Positions 48,892-57,204 are shown, counted from the stretch's first letter. The stretch: 64,000 bases of DNA from an uncultured Christensenella sp. (GCA_910585685.1 CAJUEO010000006.1:1-64000); one strand, 5' to 3'. The notes: generated by a model from the letters alone, not told the origin. A program made the numbers and translations.

Positions 48892-49248
48892 ATGAATTGT
48901 AGGGTAATTTTCAGGGGCGGAACAGGAGAATTTTTCTCTAAGGGACAGCTTTTGCCCTCCTCAAACGGATTTTTGTTGAAATACACGCTTGACGGTGACA
49001 GTTGCGAGCTGTGTGTTGAAGGAAAAACCATCAGGCAAACGCGAGAAGGCAGCGTAAATATCCAAATGTCTTTTACGCAAAACGAACAATCGCTGTGTCA
49101 CATACGCGACGGTGAACTTTCGGGCAGTTTTCCCGTGTTTACCTACTTTTTGTCGTCGTCTGTCAACGAAAAGGGCGCAAAAGTCAAGCTTGAATACGAG
49201 TGCGCCGACGAAAAAATTACACTCGAAGTAATAGCGGAAGTATTATAA
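48892..49248 (+). CDS. Small beta-rich protein, possibly DUF1934
   Basis: A 118-residue soluble protein dominated by alternating hydrophobic strands (NCRVIFRGG, FLLKYTLDGD, NIQMSFTQNE, KVKLEYEC), suggestive of a small beta-barrel. The pattern weakly recalls DUF1934/YwiB-like proteins, but the match is not certain. It lacks an SD; TATAAT (48876-48881) ends 10 nt before the ATG, so a very short leader is likely. It lies between tyrA and an MBL-fold gene on the same strand. Function unknown. Confidence 0.55.
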   Translation: MNCRVIFRGGTGEFFSKGQLLPSSNGFLLKYTLDGDSCELCVEGKTIRQTREGSVNIQMSFTQNEQSLCHIRDGELSGSFPVFTYFLSSSVNEKGAKVKLEYECADEKITLEVIAEVL

Positions 49249-49306
49249 GCGCAAGGCAAATCCGTGAACTGTAAGTTCAATTCCAACGGTTTTGCAAGAG
49301 AAAATA

Positions 49307-49951
49307 ATGATTATTGAATATCTCGGTCATTCAAGTTTTAAACTCACTGAAAGTACGGGCACGTCGGTTGTTTGCGACCCGTATTCCGAAGAGGTGGGCT
49401 TTTGTATGCCGACTGTGGATGCGGACGCAGTTACCGTGTCCCACCAACACTACGACCACAACGCCTTGAACCTTATCGGCGGAAATCCCGTTATAATCGA
49501 TAAGGACGAAATTCACGATTTGCACGGTGTGGAAATCAACTCGATAAAGAGCTTTCACGACGAATGCCGCGGTAAAAAACGCGGTGAAAATATAATTTTT
49601 AAGTTCCGTATGGACGGTATCGACGTTTGTCACCTCGGTGATTTGGGGGAGGCGTGTTCTTCCGACTTGATAGAAACGCTTCTGCCCGTAAACGTATTGC
49701 TTATTCCCGTCGGCGGCACTTATACAATAGACGCGGAAATGGCAAAGGAATATGTTGACAGAATAATGCCCGACATAGTCATTCCCATGCACTACCGCAC
49801 AAAGGACTGTAAACTCGACATCGACAAAGTCGATGAGTTTTTAAAGCTGTTCGACAGTGAGTGTATTGAAGAGATTGACGGAAATTCAATCGAACTTTCG
49901 CGCATTGATTTGAGCGGTGAAACAAAAATAATTGTACTTAGGAGAACGTAA
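49307..49951 (+). CDS. MBL-fold metal-dependent hydrolase (UlaG-like)
   Basis: A 214-residue metallo-beta-lactamase-fold hydrolase. The metal site motif SHQHYDHN (about 45-52; HXHXDH), further ligands in HLGDLG (about 110), and a C-terminal MHYRTKDCK histidine (about 160) are visible. The opening IIEYLGHSSF is characteristic of the UlaG/YtkL-like branch, which acts on small molecules such as phosphorylated lactones or nucleotides; the substrate is unknown. Start at ATG 49307. Its stop overlaps the next start (TAATG), so the pair is coupled. Confidence 0.88.
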   Translation: MIIEYLGHSSFKLTESTGTSVVCDPYSEEVGFCMPTVDADAVTVSHQHYDHNALNLIGGNPVIIDKDEIHDLHGVEINSIKSFHDECRGKKRGENIIFKFRMDGIDVCHLGDLGEACSSDLIETLLPVNVLLIPVGGTYTIDAEMAKEYVDRIMPDIVIPMHYRTKDCKLDIDKVDEFLKLFDSECIEEIDGNSIELSRIDLSGETKIIVLRRT

Positions 49952-51033
49952 TGCAAGAAAAGCGTATGCTTGAGGATATCGCGGCAAGGCTTGACGCAAA
50001 GACGATACACGAAGTTCGAAGAATAGCGCGCCATGTGGGTGCCCATTCTGAAAGCAATCAAAAATCAAGCATTATTGATGCAATTTTGGGTGTTGCAGGC
50101 AATACTTTGGAGCCTCATCCCCCTTCAAGGCGCGGTGCGCCTCCCAAAAATGAGGATACCGACGTAAAAATAGTAGCTGACGTAAGACTCTGCCGTCAGT
50201 ATCATATCGCGCTTGCAAACGGTGACGATATTTCAACATTCAGCGTAAACGACAGCGGCGCGAAGTTTGCAAGGTCGGTCAATTTCGAAACGCTCAAACG
50301 TATCTATCCTGACAAGCTTTTGCTGCTTAAAGATGATATAACGTGCCGCATAATCAATATGTTTGCACCCGTCGTACTCGGTCAACGCACTTTTATAAGC
50401 GGTTCGGTAAATACGGGCAAGACCTTTACTTTAAAGAGTATAGCAAAATCGGTATATAACAACTACTGTAATATTAAACCCGTAATACTCATGGTGGACG
50501 CAAGACCCGAAGATATTTCCGACTTTAAAAGCGACGTGTGCACTGCCGAGTATTTTTGTACCTCTTTCGATATGCCGCCGGCAAATCATATCAACGCCGT
50601 GCTTCGCGCTACTGAATTTTGCAAGCGCGAGATAGAAAAGGGCAAAAACGTTATACTGTTTACCGACGGGCTTTTCGGCGGATATATTCCGGAAGAAACG
50701 CTCAAAAAACTGCTGTATTTCGCGTGCAATACCGAAGAGGGCGTGTCGCTCACCATAATTTCCACAATAAACAGCGACAGCGCGCAATATTCCAATTTCA
50801 TAAACACCGCAACCGCGCAAATAACTCTTTCTTCCGAGCTTGCACGCGCGCGTGTTTTTCCGGCTATAGATGTCAAAAATTGTTTTGTGGACAGAGAGGA
50901 AAAGATACTTTCTCCCGAAGATTTTAAGCAGGTAAATTTTGTTCGCGAACGGGTAGACTCGCGCGAGATAATCAATCTGTTTAAAACTACGCAAGATAAT
51001 TCGGAAATTTTGGAAAAATACAAAAATGGCTGA
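49951..51033 (+). CDS. Degenerate Rho-like hexameric ATPase
   Basis: A 360-residue homologue of transcription terminator Rho. A short Rho_N-like helical domain (1-50) and a degenerate primary RNA-binding region (70-130) are followed by an ATPase domain: GQRTFISGSVNTGKTFTLKS (Lys157 intact in Walker A), VDARPED (183-188), FCTSFDMPPANH, VILFTDG (Walker B Asp239), GVSLTIISTI, and the Arg finger in ARARVFPAID (Arg301). However, the catalytic Glu of DERPEE is Ala184, the Q-loop is nearly deleted, and the R-loop sequence GTRKEE is replaced by FVDREE. So ATP binding and hexamer contacts look possible but hydrolysis and RNA tracking are doubtful. RBS GGAGAA; overlaps obg by 8 bp. Confidence 0.85.
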   Translation: MQEKRMLEDIAARLDAKTIHEVRRIARHVGAHSESNQKSSIIDAILGVAGNTLEPHPPSRRGAPPKNEDTDVKIVADVRLCRQYHIALANGDDISTFSVNDSGAKFARSVNFETLKRIYPDKLLLLKDDITCRIINMFAPVVLGQRTFISGSVNTGKTFTLKSIAKSVYNNYCNIKPVILMVDARPEDISDFKSDVCTAEYFCTSFDMPPANHINAVLRATEFCKREIEKGKNVILFTDGLFGGYIPEETLKKLLYFACNTEEGVSLTIISTINSDSAQYSNFINTATAQITLSSELARARVFPAIDVKNCFVDREEKILSPEDFKQVNFVRERVDSREIINLFKTTQDNSEILEKYKNG

Positions 51034-52306
51034 TAAAAATTTATTTACCGACAGGGTAAAAATTACAATTAAATCGGGTGACGGCGGAGACGGTATGAAC
51101 TCGTTCAAGTCGTACAAGGGAAAGCCTGCCTGCGGACCCGACGGCGGAGACGGCGGCTACGGCGGCAACGTCTATATCATTGCCGACAAAAATGTAAACG
51201 ATTTGCTGTCGTTCAGATTTATAAGTAAATATTTTGCCGGTAACGGTGAGCGCGGCGGCAGCAACAAGTGTTTCGGTCGCAGCGGTGACGACGTAATAAT
51301 AAAAGTTCCGCTCGGCACAGTTGTTCGCGACTTTGAAACGGGCGCGGTAATTGCGGATATGTTTGAGGACGGTGCAAAAAAGCTTATTGCCGAGGGCGGC
51401 AGAGGCGGTAAAGGCAACGTGCGTTTTACCACTTCTCGCAGGCACGCCCCCAACTTTGCGCAAAAGGGAGAAACTACCGAGCCGCATATTCTTGCGTTAG
51501 AGCTTAAAGTAATAGCCGACGTCGGTATTATAGGCTTTCCCAACGTGGGCAAGTCAACGCTTCTTTCAAAAATTTCCGCGGCAAAACCCAAAATTGCCAA
51601 TTACCATTTCACAACGCTTTCCCCCAATCTCGGCGTTGTAAAATACTATGACGATTCGTTTGTTGCGGCGGATATACCGGGGCTTATCGAGGGCGCTGCG
51701 GACGGCGCAGGGCTGGGTCACGATTTTTTAAGGCATATCGAAAGAACGCGTATGCTGGTTCACGTCGTCGATATTTCGGGAACGGAAGCACGCGACCCCG
51801 TAGAGGACTTCAAAAAAATAAACGAGGAGTTGAAGGGCTATTCTCAAAAGCTTGCTTCGCTTCCACAGATAATTGCGGCAAACAAGTGCGACGTTTACGG
51901 CGCGGACGAAAATTTAAAGCTGTTTAAAAGAAAATACGGCAAAAAATATAAAATTTTCCCCATCACCGCAGTTTCGGGAGAAGGAACGCAAGAGCTTGTC
52001 AAAGCAGTTTTTCAAACCCTGCAAACCTTGCCCCCCGTTTCAAGGGTGGAGGCGGACGAGGCATTCACTTACAGAAAGAGCGGCAATCTAGGTTTTGAAA
52101 TTTATATGGACGGTGACGTATATGTAGTCGTCGGCGACCTTGTGGATATGCTGTGCCGCAACGTCGCGTTAAACGACCCCGACTCTATGGCGTATTTCCA
52201 AAAAATACTTCGCGAAAAGGGCGTAATTTCAAAGTTGAAAGAGATGGGTATAAAAGAAAACGACACCGTTTCGATAGGTGAAGTGGAGTTTGACTTTATA
52301 CCGTAA
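51026..52306 (+). CDS. obg: Obg/CgtA GTPase
   Basis: Essential GTPase of ribosome assembly and stress response. 426 residues. The N-terminal Obg fold is glycine-rich (KSGDGGDGMNSFKS, then GPDGGDGGYGGNV); the G domain has G1 GFPNVGKST (about 167-175), G2 YHFTTLSPNLG, G3 DIPGLIEGA, G4 NKCD and G5 SAVSGEG-type ITAVSGE; the C-terminal OCT domain ends in EVEFDFIP. It overlaps the Rho-like gene by 8 bp and is 26 bp from yhbY. Confidence 0.98.
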   Translation: MADKNLFTDRVKITIKSGDGGDGMNSFKSYKGKPACGPDGGDGGYGGNVYIIADKNVNDLLSFRFISKYFAGNGERGGSNKCFGRSGDDVIIKVPLGTVVRDFETGAVIADMFEDGAKKLIAEGGRGGKGNVRFTTSRRHAPNFAQKGETTEPHILALELKVIADVGIIGFPNVGKSTLLSKISAAKPKIANYHFTTLSPNLGVVKYYDDSFVAADIPGLIEGAADGAGLGHDFLRHIERTRMLVHVVDISGTEARDPVEDFKKINEELKGYSQKLASLPQIIAANKCDVYGADENLKLFKRKYGKKYKIFPITAVSGEGTQELVKAVFQTLQTLPPVSRVEADEAFTYRKSGNLGFEIYMDGDVYVVVGDLVDMLCRNVALNDPDSMAYFQKILREKGVISKLKEMGIKENDTVSIGEVEFDFIP

Positions 52307-52332
52307 AATTAAATAAAAATTCAAGGAAAAAT

Positions 52333-52629
52333 ATGTTGACGTCAAAACAACGCAGTAAATTAAAATCCCTTGCCGCAAACATTACCCCGATAGGGCAAGT
52401 GGGCAAGGAAGGAATAGGCGACAATATGCTTGCAAGCTTTTCGGACTGTCTTGAAAAGCGCGAGCTCATAAAAATTAGCATTCTCGAAAATGCCGACGGT
52501 GACCCCAAGGAGCTTGGGCGCGAGCTTGCGGCTAAACTTAAAGCGGAATGCGTTATCGTAATAGGCAGAAAGGCAGTATTATACCGCAAATCCGGCAGAA
52601 AGGATATCGAGCATATCGAGCTCAATTAA
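52333..52629 (+). CDS. yhbY: YhbY/CRM-domain RNA-binding protein
   Basis: 98 residues, a single CRM domain that binds RNA in 50S assembly. The family motif IGQVGKEGIGDNML (about 24-37) contains the GXXG-like loop, and the domain ends VIGRKAVLYRKSG, both typical. It follows obg closely. The gene ends 8 bp before the convergent membrane gene stop and slightly overlaps it (52622-52629). Confidence 0.95.
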   Translation: MLTSKQRSKLKSLAANITPIGQVGKEGIGDNMLASFSDCLEKRELIKISILENADGDPKELGRELAAKLKAECVIVIGRKAVLYRKSGRKDIEHIELN

Positions 52630-53362
52630 AGACCAAAGCAACGGTACAGATTAAAAGCATAATGCCGCCGCTCACTATATAATAAATGGGATAAAAGGTA
52701 AAATAGCTTAAAGCCAGAAGCCCTATGCCCGACCAAAACAGCGGCGCGCAAAGTTTTCTTGAAAAACGCGCTTTTATCTTTTTAAACACGCTCACTTTTT
52801 TTGCACCGCCGTAAACGAATTTTTGCGGTAAAAGATTATTTTGTTTCAAAGCTGCATATACTTCGTCTAACTGAACAAGCGTTATCGCAAAATTTTCCGC
52901 AAGCGCAATTGCCTGTATGCAAGCTGAATTACAGTAAATTACTTTGTCGTTTTGGGTTGAATATTTGATAACTTTTGCAATGTCGTCCTCTGTCAAGGGA
53001 CTCATCTTAAAATTGAAAAAACAGCATTGCCCCCCACATATGACCCGTTTACCGACTATTTTTGCTTTTGCTCCCAATAAATTTTGGAACAAATTGAGGA
53101 TGTAATTGTCGTCGGAAAGCGACAAATGCAGCGAAAGAAGATGCTTTTCTTTTTCATCGCGCGAAAGTAAAAGGCGTTTGTCCTGCTTTAAGCTTATGTA
53201 TATAAAAACCAGCGCACCGAACAATAGGGCGGCACATATGCCGAAGATAAGCCCCAATACGGCGTTTTTAGTGTAAAATCTTACAGCCGTAAAAAACAAC
53301 AAAAACGCGCAAACCGAGCAAAACAGAGTATCGCAAATAAGCGGCAAATTCAATCTTTTCAT
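52622..53362 (-). CDS. Hypothetical membrane protein
   Basis: A 246-residue protein with two helices near the N-terminus (about 12-60) and two near the C-terminus (about 202-245); between them is a soluble region of about 130 residues holding HLSLSDDNYILNLF, CGGQCCFFNFKM and an ATP-independent-looking alpha/beta pattern. Start taken at ATG 53362, where the hydrophobic N-terminus begins; longer in-frame sequence reaches into nadD and is not credible. It converges on yhbY and diverges from nadD with only 36 bp between their start codons. Unrecognised. Confidence 0.65.
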   Translation of the reverse strand: MKRLNLPLICDTLFCSVCAFLLFFTAVRFYTKNAVLGLIFGICAALLFGALVFIYISLKQDKRLLLSRDEKEKHLLSLHLSLSDDNYILNLFQNLLGAKAKIVGKRVICGGQCCFFNFKMSPLTEDDIAKVIKYSTQNDKVIYCNSACIQAIALAENFAITLVQLDEVYAALKQNNLLPQKFVYGGAKKVSVFKKIKARFSRKLCAPLFWSGIGLLALSYFTFYPIYYIVSGGIMLLICTVALVFN

Positions 53363-53398
53363 ATATTGGTTTTTGCCTGAAAATATAAAAAATATACT

Positions 53399-54523
53399 AT
53401 GAAAATAGCAATTTACGGAGGGGCGTTCAACCCCGTCCACAACGAACACGTCAATATAGTCAAGGCGGCAATGCAAAGCCTTTGTCTTGACAAGATAATA
53501 GTCGTACCCTCGGCAATATCCCCCCACAAACGCACGACGATGACGGCTTCACCTCGCGCAAGGTTGAAAATGTGCAGCCTTGCTTTCAGTGAAATTGCGA
53601 ACGTTGAGGTTTCCGATTACGAAATTAAAAAGGGCGGCATAAGCTATTCATATCTTACTTGCAGGCACTTTAAAAAGCTGTATAAAGACGACGAGTTATA
53701 CTTTATTGTCGGCGCGGATATGCTTTCAAGCTTTCATATGTGGAAAGAGCCGCATGACATTTTAAAAAACGTCACTCTCGCTGTCTGCGCAAGGGAAAAC
53801 GCGGAAGAGCTTCAAGGTTTTATTAAACAATTTACCTCAAAGTTCAAACATAGCGTAGTCAACTTCGGCTATGTCGGCAAAGACGTAAGTTCCACAAAAG
53901 TCAGGGTGTACGCTGCGCTCGGAGAGGAAATTAAACATTTAGTTCCCGAAAAAGTTGCAAAATTTATAAAAAAAGACGGCGTATATAGTTTGAAAGAGCT
54001 TTGGGGCGTCAAAAAATTGCTTATCTTGGACAGATGGGAGCACACCGTTCGCGTTGCCGTGTATGCCGCGGAAAATTGTCGGGGCGCAGGACTGTATGAA
54101 ATAGACGCCATTACCGCCGCCGCACTGCACGACTGTGCAAAATACTTGTCGGAAAATGCCGCCGAGCTTGAGGGGTTTACCTTTCCCAAAGGTTATCCCA
54201 AGCCCGTGCTTCATCAATTCAGCGGCGCGTACGTTGCCGAGCATACCTTCGGAGTCAAGGACGAGCTTATACTAAACGCAATACGCTATCATACGACGGG
54301 CAGGGAGAATATGGGCAAACTTGAAAAGCTTATATTTTTATCCGACCTTTTAGAATGCGGCAGGGATTTTGACGGCGTGGATAAATTGCGCAAAAAAATG
54401 AGCCGGGGCTTGGACGAATGTCTTAAAGCCTCGCTCGAACACCAACTTGAATATTTGAAATCAACGGGCGCACCCGTGTGTAAATTGACTCAGCGCGCAT
54501 ACGATTATCTTAATGAAATATAA
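53399..54523 (+). CDS. nadD: NadD-YqeK fusion
   Basis: A 374-residue two-domain protein. Residues 1-195 form nicotinate-nucleotide adenylyltransferase (NAD synthesis): GGAFNPVHNEH with the HxGH-type nucleotide site, ISPHKR, VGADMLSSFHMW, and the late SSTKVR. Residues about 200-374 form a YqeK-type HD hydrolase (symmetrical Ap4A hydrolase): RWEHTVRVAVYAAE, ALHDCAKYLS, HQFSGAYVAEHTF and IRYHTTGR carry the HD metal ligands, and SDLLECGRDFDGV follows. Elsewhere these are two adjacent genes. There is no SD; a TATAAA (53384-53389) lies 9 nt before the ATG. rsfS follows by 17 bp. Confidence 0.93.
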   Translation: MKIAIYGGAFNPVHNEHVNIVKAAMQSLCLDKIIVVPSAISPHKRTTMTASPRARLKMCSLAFSEIANVEVSDYEIKKGGISYSYLTCRHFKKLYKDDELYFIVGADMLSSFHMWKEPHDILKNVTLAVCARENAEELQGFIKQFTSKFKHSVVNFGYVGKDVSSTKVRVYAALGEEIKHLVPEKVAKFIKKDGVYSLKELWGVKKLLILDRWEHTVRVAVYAAENCRGAGLYEIDAITAAALHDCAKYLSENAAELEGFTFPKGYPKPVLHQFSGAYVAEHTFGVKDELILNAIRYHTTGRENMGKLEKLIFLSDLLECGRDFDGVDKLRKKMSRGLDECLKASLEHQLEYLKSTGAPVCKLTQRAYDYLNEI

Positions 54524-54540
54524 GGAGTAAATTTATTACA

Positions 54541-54891
54541 ATGACAAGCAAAGAAAAAGCGCTTTTAATATGTGAATATTTATCGTCAAAAAAGGCTAAG
54601 GGCATAGTTTATATTGCCGTCGAGCATAAGACGAGCCTATGCGATTATTTCGTAGTTGCCGGAGGTTCTTCCAAGGCACAGGTAAAATCTCTTGGAGAAA
54701 ATCTTGAAGAAATGCTCAAAAAACAGCACGAGTTATCTCCCCGTCGCGCCGAAGGAATACGCGAAGGCAGGTGGGCGGTATTGGATTATGCCGACGTAAT
54801 AGTTCACATTTTCGGGGATGAGGAACGCGACTTTTATAACCTCGAACGCCTTTGGGAGGACGGAGAAAATCTTATAAAATACGAGGATTAA
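54541..54891 (+). CDS. rsfS: Ribosomal silencing factor RsfS
   Basis: 116 residues; blocks 50S-30S joining under poor growth by binding L14. Core motif VEHKTSLCDYFVVAGGSSKAQVKSL (about 27-51; the family phrase SxxxDYFVIxxG) and RAEGIREGRWAVLDYADVIVHIF, with EERDFYNLERLW, identify the RsfS/YbeB family. It completes the nadD-yqeK-rsfS order known from Bacillota. Confidence 0.97.
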   Translation: MTSKEKALLICEYLSSKKAKGIVYIAVEHKTSLCDYFVVAGGSSKAQVKSLGENLEEMLKKQHELSPRRAEGIREGRWAVLDYADVIVHIFGDEERDFYNLERLWEDGENLIKYED

Positions 54892-54901
54892 TTTAAAAGT
54901 T

Positions 54902-55132
54902 TTATTCCTTAAATTCAATTTTTTTTGGTTCGTAATATTTGGCTTTTCTCGTTTTTTTTCTTTCAACTATGTAATACACCGGCTCTGCCTTGGGTTGCGG
55001 AGTCGGTTTTTTTTCTTCCTTGACGGGCTGTTTTTTTGTTGATAAAATTCCGAGATATGCAAGTTTTACAAATACCACCAGAATAAAACACAATAAAAAC
55101 GTCAAAAACAAATACAAAATTCCCATAAACAT
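54902..55132 (-). CDS. Small single-pass membrane protein
   Basis: 76 residues: one N-terminal membrane helix (about 4-30), then a Lys/Pro-rich, positively charged cytoplasmic part (PVKEEKKPTPQPK) ending in YYIVERKKTRKAKYYEPKK. No family recognised. A TATAAT on the minus strand (55144-55139) ends 6 nt before the ATG, but no good -35 is present. It runs convergent with rsfS; its stop is 10 bp from the rsfS stop. Confidence 0.5.
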   Translation of the reverse strand: MFMGILYLFLTFLLCFILVVFVKLAYLGILSTKKQPVKEEKKPTPQPKAEPVYYIVERKKTRKAKYYEPKKIEFKE

Positions 55133-55196
55133 AGTTTAATTATAAATTAAAATTATGGTAATTTTTTGTAAATTTTTTTGTTAAAAGGTGGAATTT

Positions 55197-55940
55197 ATGG
55201 ATACAACAGCAACAAACGACGTTTTTTCACAGAATGAAAAGCTATTATACTCACAGTTTAAACGCAAAATAAACACCGAAGCCGCGCACGCACAAATAAA
55301 AAAGCTCGAGTACGACCTTGCCGACGTAAAGACGGGGTTAAGCTTTCTTAAAACCGCTTGTACCGACTCGCAGGCATTGGGACTTGGCGCAATTTGCGTT
55401 ATGCCGAGCTACGTCAAAAGGTGCGCCTCGTTTCTCGGAGAAAAGCGTACAACGTCGCTTGTGGCGTGCGTCAACGCCCCCAACGGCGGTGACTTGACCT
55501 CTATTAAAGTAAAAAGCGTAAAATGCGCGGTGAAGGACGGCGCCGACGAGGTTGAAGTAACCGCGCCGATAGCTCAGATTCGCGACGGAAATTACGCCTA
55601 CGTCAGGCGCGAGTTTAAAAAATTGCGCTCTGCGGCTAAGCGCAAATCTTTGAGAATAAACGTTTCCTGCTCGTATCTCACGCGCGAGGAAATAAACAGA
55701 GTTTGTATACTTGCCGCCGACTGTAAGATTAACGGCATATCTCTTTCGGGCGGAAACTGCGTGGAAAGAATTGCCGAAGCCAAAACTTCGGTTAAAAATA
55801 AATGCGTAATAAAGTGCGAGGGCGGAGCTACGGTGCTTGAAATGAGCAGCGCTGTTGACCTCGGCGCAAGCATAATAGGCAGTAAAAACGCCGCAGACGT
55901 CGCGCGCGCAATTCTTACCGCCGCCGAAACGGAAATTTAA
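55197..55940 (+). CDS. DeoC-like aldolase without the Schiff-base lysine
   Basis: A 247-residue protein clearly of the deoxyribose-phosphate aldolase family: GLGAICVMPSYVKRCASFL (DERA has CV.P), DGADEVEVTAP, LRINVSCSYLTREE, IKCEGGATVLEMSS and GASIIGSKN. But the Schiff-base lysine of DERA (FVKTSTG) is replaced: the matching segment is GISLSGG, so Ser182 stands where the lysine should be, and Asp102-equivalent is Glu120. Lys206 in IKCEGG, the second lysine, remains. It is therefore probably not a normal aldolase. RBS AAGGTGG before ATG 55197. Neighbouring genes give no clue; a monocistronic unit with its own terminator. Confidence 0.75.
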   Translation: MDTTATNDVFSQNEKLLYSQFKRKINTEAAHAQIKKLEYDLADVKTGLSFLKTACTDSQALGLGAICVMPSYVKRCASFLGEKRTTSLVACVNAPNGGDLTSIKVKSVKCAVKDGADEVEVTAPIAQIRDGNYAYVRREFKKLRSAAKRKSLRINVSCSYLTREEINRVCILAADCKINGISLSGGNCVERIAEAKTSVKNKCVIKCEGGATVLEMSSAVDLGASIIGSKNAADVARAILTAAETEI

Positions 55941-55951
55941 AAAGTAAATAC

Positions 55952-55992
55952 AAAAAAGCAGCCGACATATATTAAAATGTCGGCTGCTTTTA
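55952..55992. terminator. Bidirectional terminator
   Basis: AAAAAGCAGCCGACAT and ATGTCGGCTGCTTTT pair around an AT-rich loop; used by the DeoC-like gene and the convergent helicase. Confidence 0.9.
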
Positions 55993-57204
55993 TCTTACCA
56001 AAATAAGCTTCTTCTTAGCTCTCGTTATGGCTGTGTACAGCCAGCGGTTTTTGTCCTCTTTAAAGCAGTAGCTTTCGTCGAAAACTATCACGTTGTCAAA
56101 TTCACTGCCCTGCGCCTTGTGGCAGGAAATGCAGTAACCGTATTCAAATCTGTTTAGGTTAAACGCCCCTGCAACTTCTCCGTTTTCGTCAAACTTTTCA
56201 AAGTAATCGGTTCGCTTATATCTGTAATAACCCTCCTGAAAAATCCCCAAGTCGAGAGGTAAAGCCTCGGGGCAGTTTTCGCTCAAAAAATCGGGCTTGA
56301 ACTGAATAAAACCTATTGACCGGGCTTCGTCGTAATAGGGGTCTATTACGGTGCCGATAATTCCGTTTACCATATTAAATCTAAGTTCTTCGTCAATAAA
56401 AGTTTCCCAGTTATTCTGCGTGCAAATAAGCTTTTCTCCGCTTTTCGGCAGTCCGTCAAAGCCCTTGAATTTTCGCATTTCATCGTTTATCTGCGCTCTC
56501 ATCTTGTTAGTTCCGCAAATAATCTGGTCGGCTCGAAGCAGATAATTTTTTCTTCTCTCTCCAGAAAAAACATTGCGCGAAATTACGGTTGCGCTATCAC
56601 CGTATCTGCCGTAAGGTATAAATTTTCCCTCGCGCGCCATTTCCGAAAGCTTGATAATGGGGTTGTCCAAATTTTGCCTTACAATAGTTTTAAGCGTAAA
56701 ATCGGGCGCGGTCAAAAACCCGTTAAATCCTTCTACGGGCGGTAACTGCGCGTTATCTCCGCATAAAAGAATTTTAACTCCAAACTCGGCCAAGTCCATT
56801 AAAACGTCGTCCGATACCATCGAAGCCTCGTCCAAAATTATTAATTTAATCGATTTGTCAATGTTTTCACGGCGCTTGAAATTAAGTTTTTCCACGGTAA
56901 TTTTTTTGCCGTTAAGCTCAATTTCAACTTCCTCAACCATAGATTGATATATAAGCTTATGCAGTGTGGTGGCGTGAATACCAGAGCGTATAAGTACGGT
57001 GGCGGCCTTTCCCGTAGGCGTCACAAACGCAGCCGAAATTTCGGGTTCCAAACCCAGCGTATTGCACACGGTATGTTTCAAAAGAGTAGTTTTGCCCGTG
57101 CCTGCATATCCTGCAAGCACGAAAAATGGCTTTTCCGAATTTTTAAACCAATTTTCGATTAATTTGTCCGCTGTTTTCTGGTCGGCTGTCATTTCTTCGA
57201 ACAT
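55990..57204 (-). CDS. RecD/Dda-like superfamily 1 helicase
   Basis: A 404-residue 5'-3' type DNA helicase. Walker A GYAGTGKTTLLKH (about 32-44), motif Ia PTGKAATVL, motif II IILDEASM (about 129), motif III CGDNAQLPP, motif V CHKAQGSEFDNVIV (about 362) and motif VI WLYTAITRAKKKL (about 388) are intact, so it should be an active ATPase. It is smaller than RecD2, lacking a large N-terminal domain, and resembles phage-type Dda or RecD-like proteins; may act in replication restart or belong to an old mobile element. No partner gene adjacent. Confidence 0.9.
   Translation of the reverse strand: MFEEMTADQKTADKLIENWFKNSEKPFFVLAGYAGTGKTTLLKHTVCNTLGLEPEISAAFVTPTGKAATVLIRSGIHATTLHKLIYQSMVEEVEIELNGKKITVEKLNFKRRENIDKSIKLIILDEASMVSDDVLMDLAEFGVKILLCGDNAQLPPVEGFNGFLTAPDFTLKTIVRQNLDNPIIKLSEMAREGKFIPYGRYGDSATVISRNVFSGERRKNYLLRADQIICGTNKMRAQINDEMRKFKGFDGLPKSGEKLICTQNNWETFIDEELRFNMVNGIIGTVIDPYYDEARSIGFIQFKPDFLSENCPEALPLDLGIFQEGYYRYKRTDYFEKFDENGEVAGAFNLNRFEYGYCISCHKAQGSEFDNVIVFDESYCFKEDKNRWLYTAITRAKKKLILVR

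Noticed and set aside
55990..57204. Defence-system (e.g. anti-phage) assignment for the RecD-like helicase
   Set aside because: No nuclease, methyltransferase, or other typical partner gene next to it; flanked by a DeoC-like gene and pgi.
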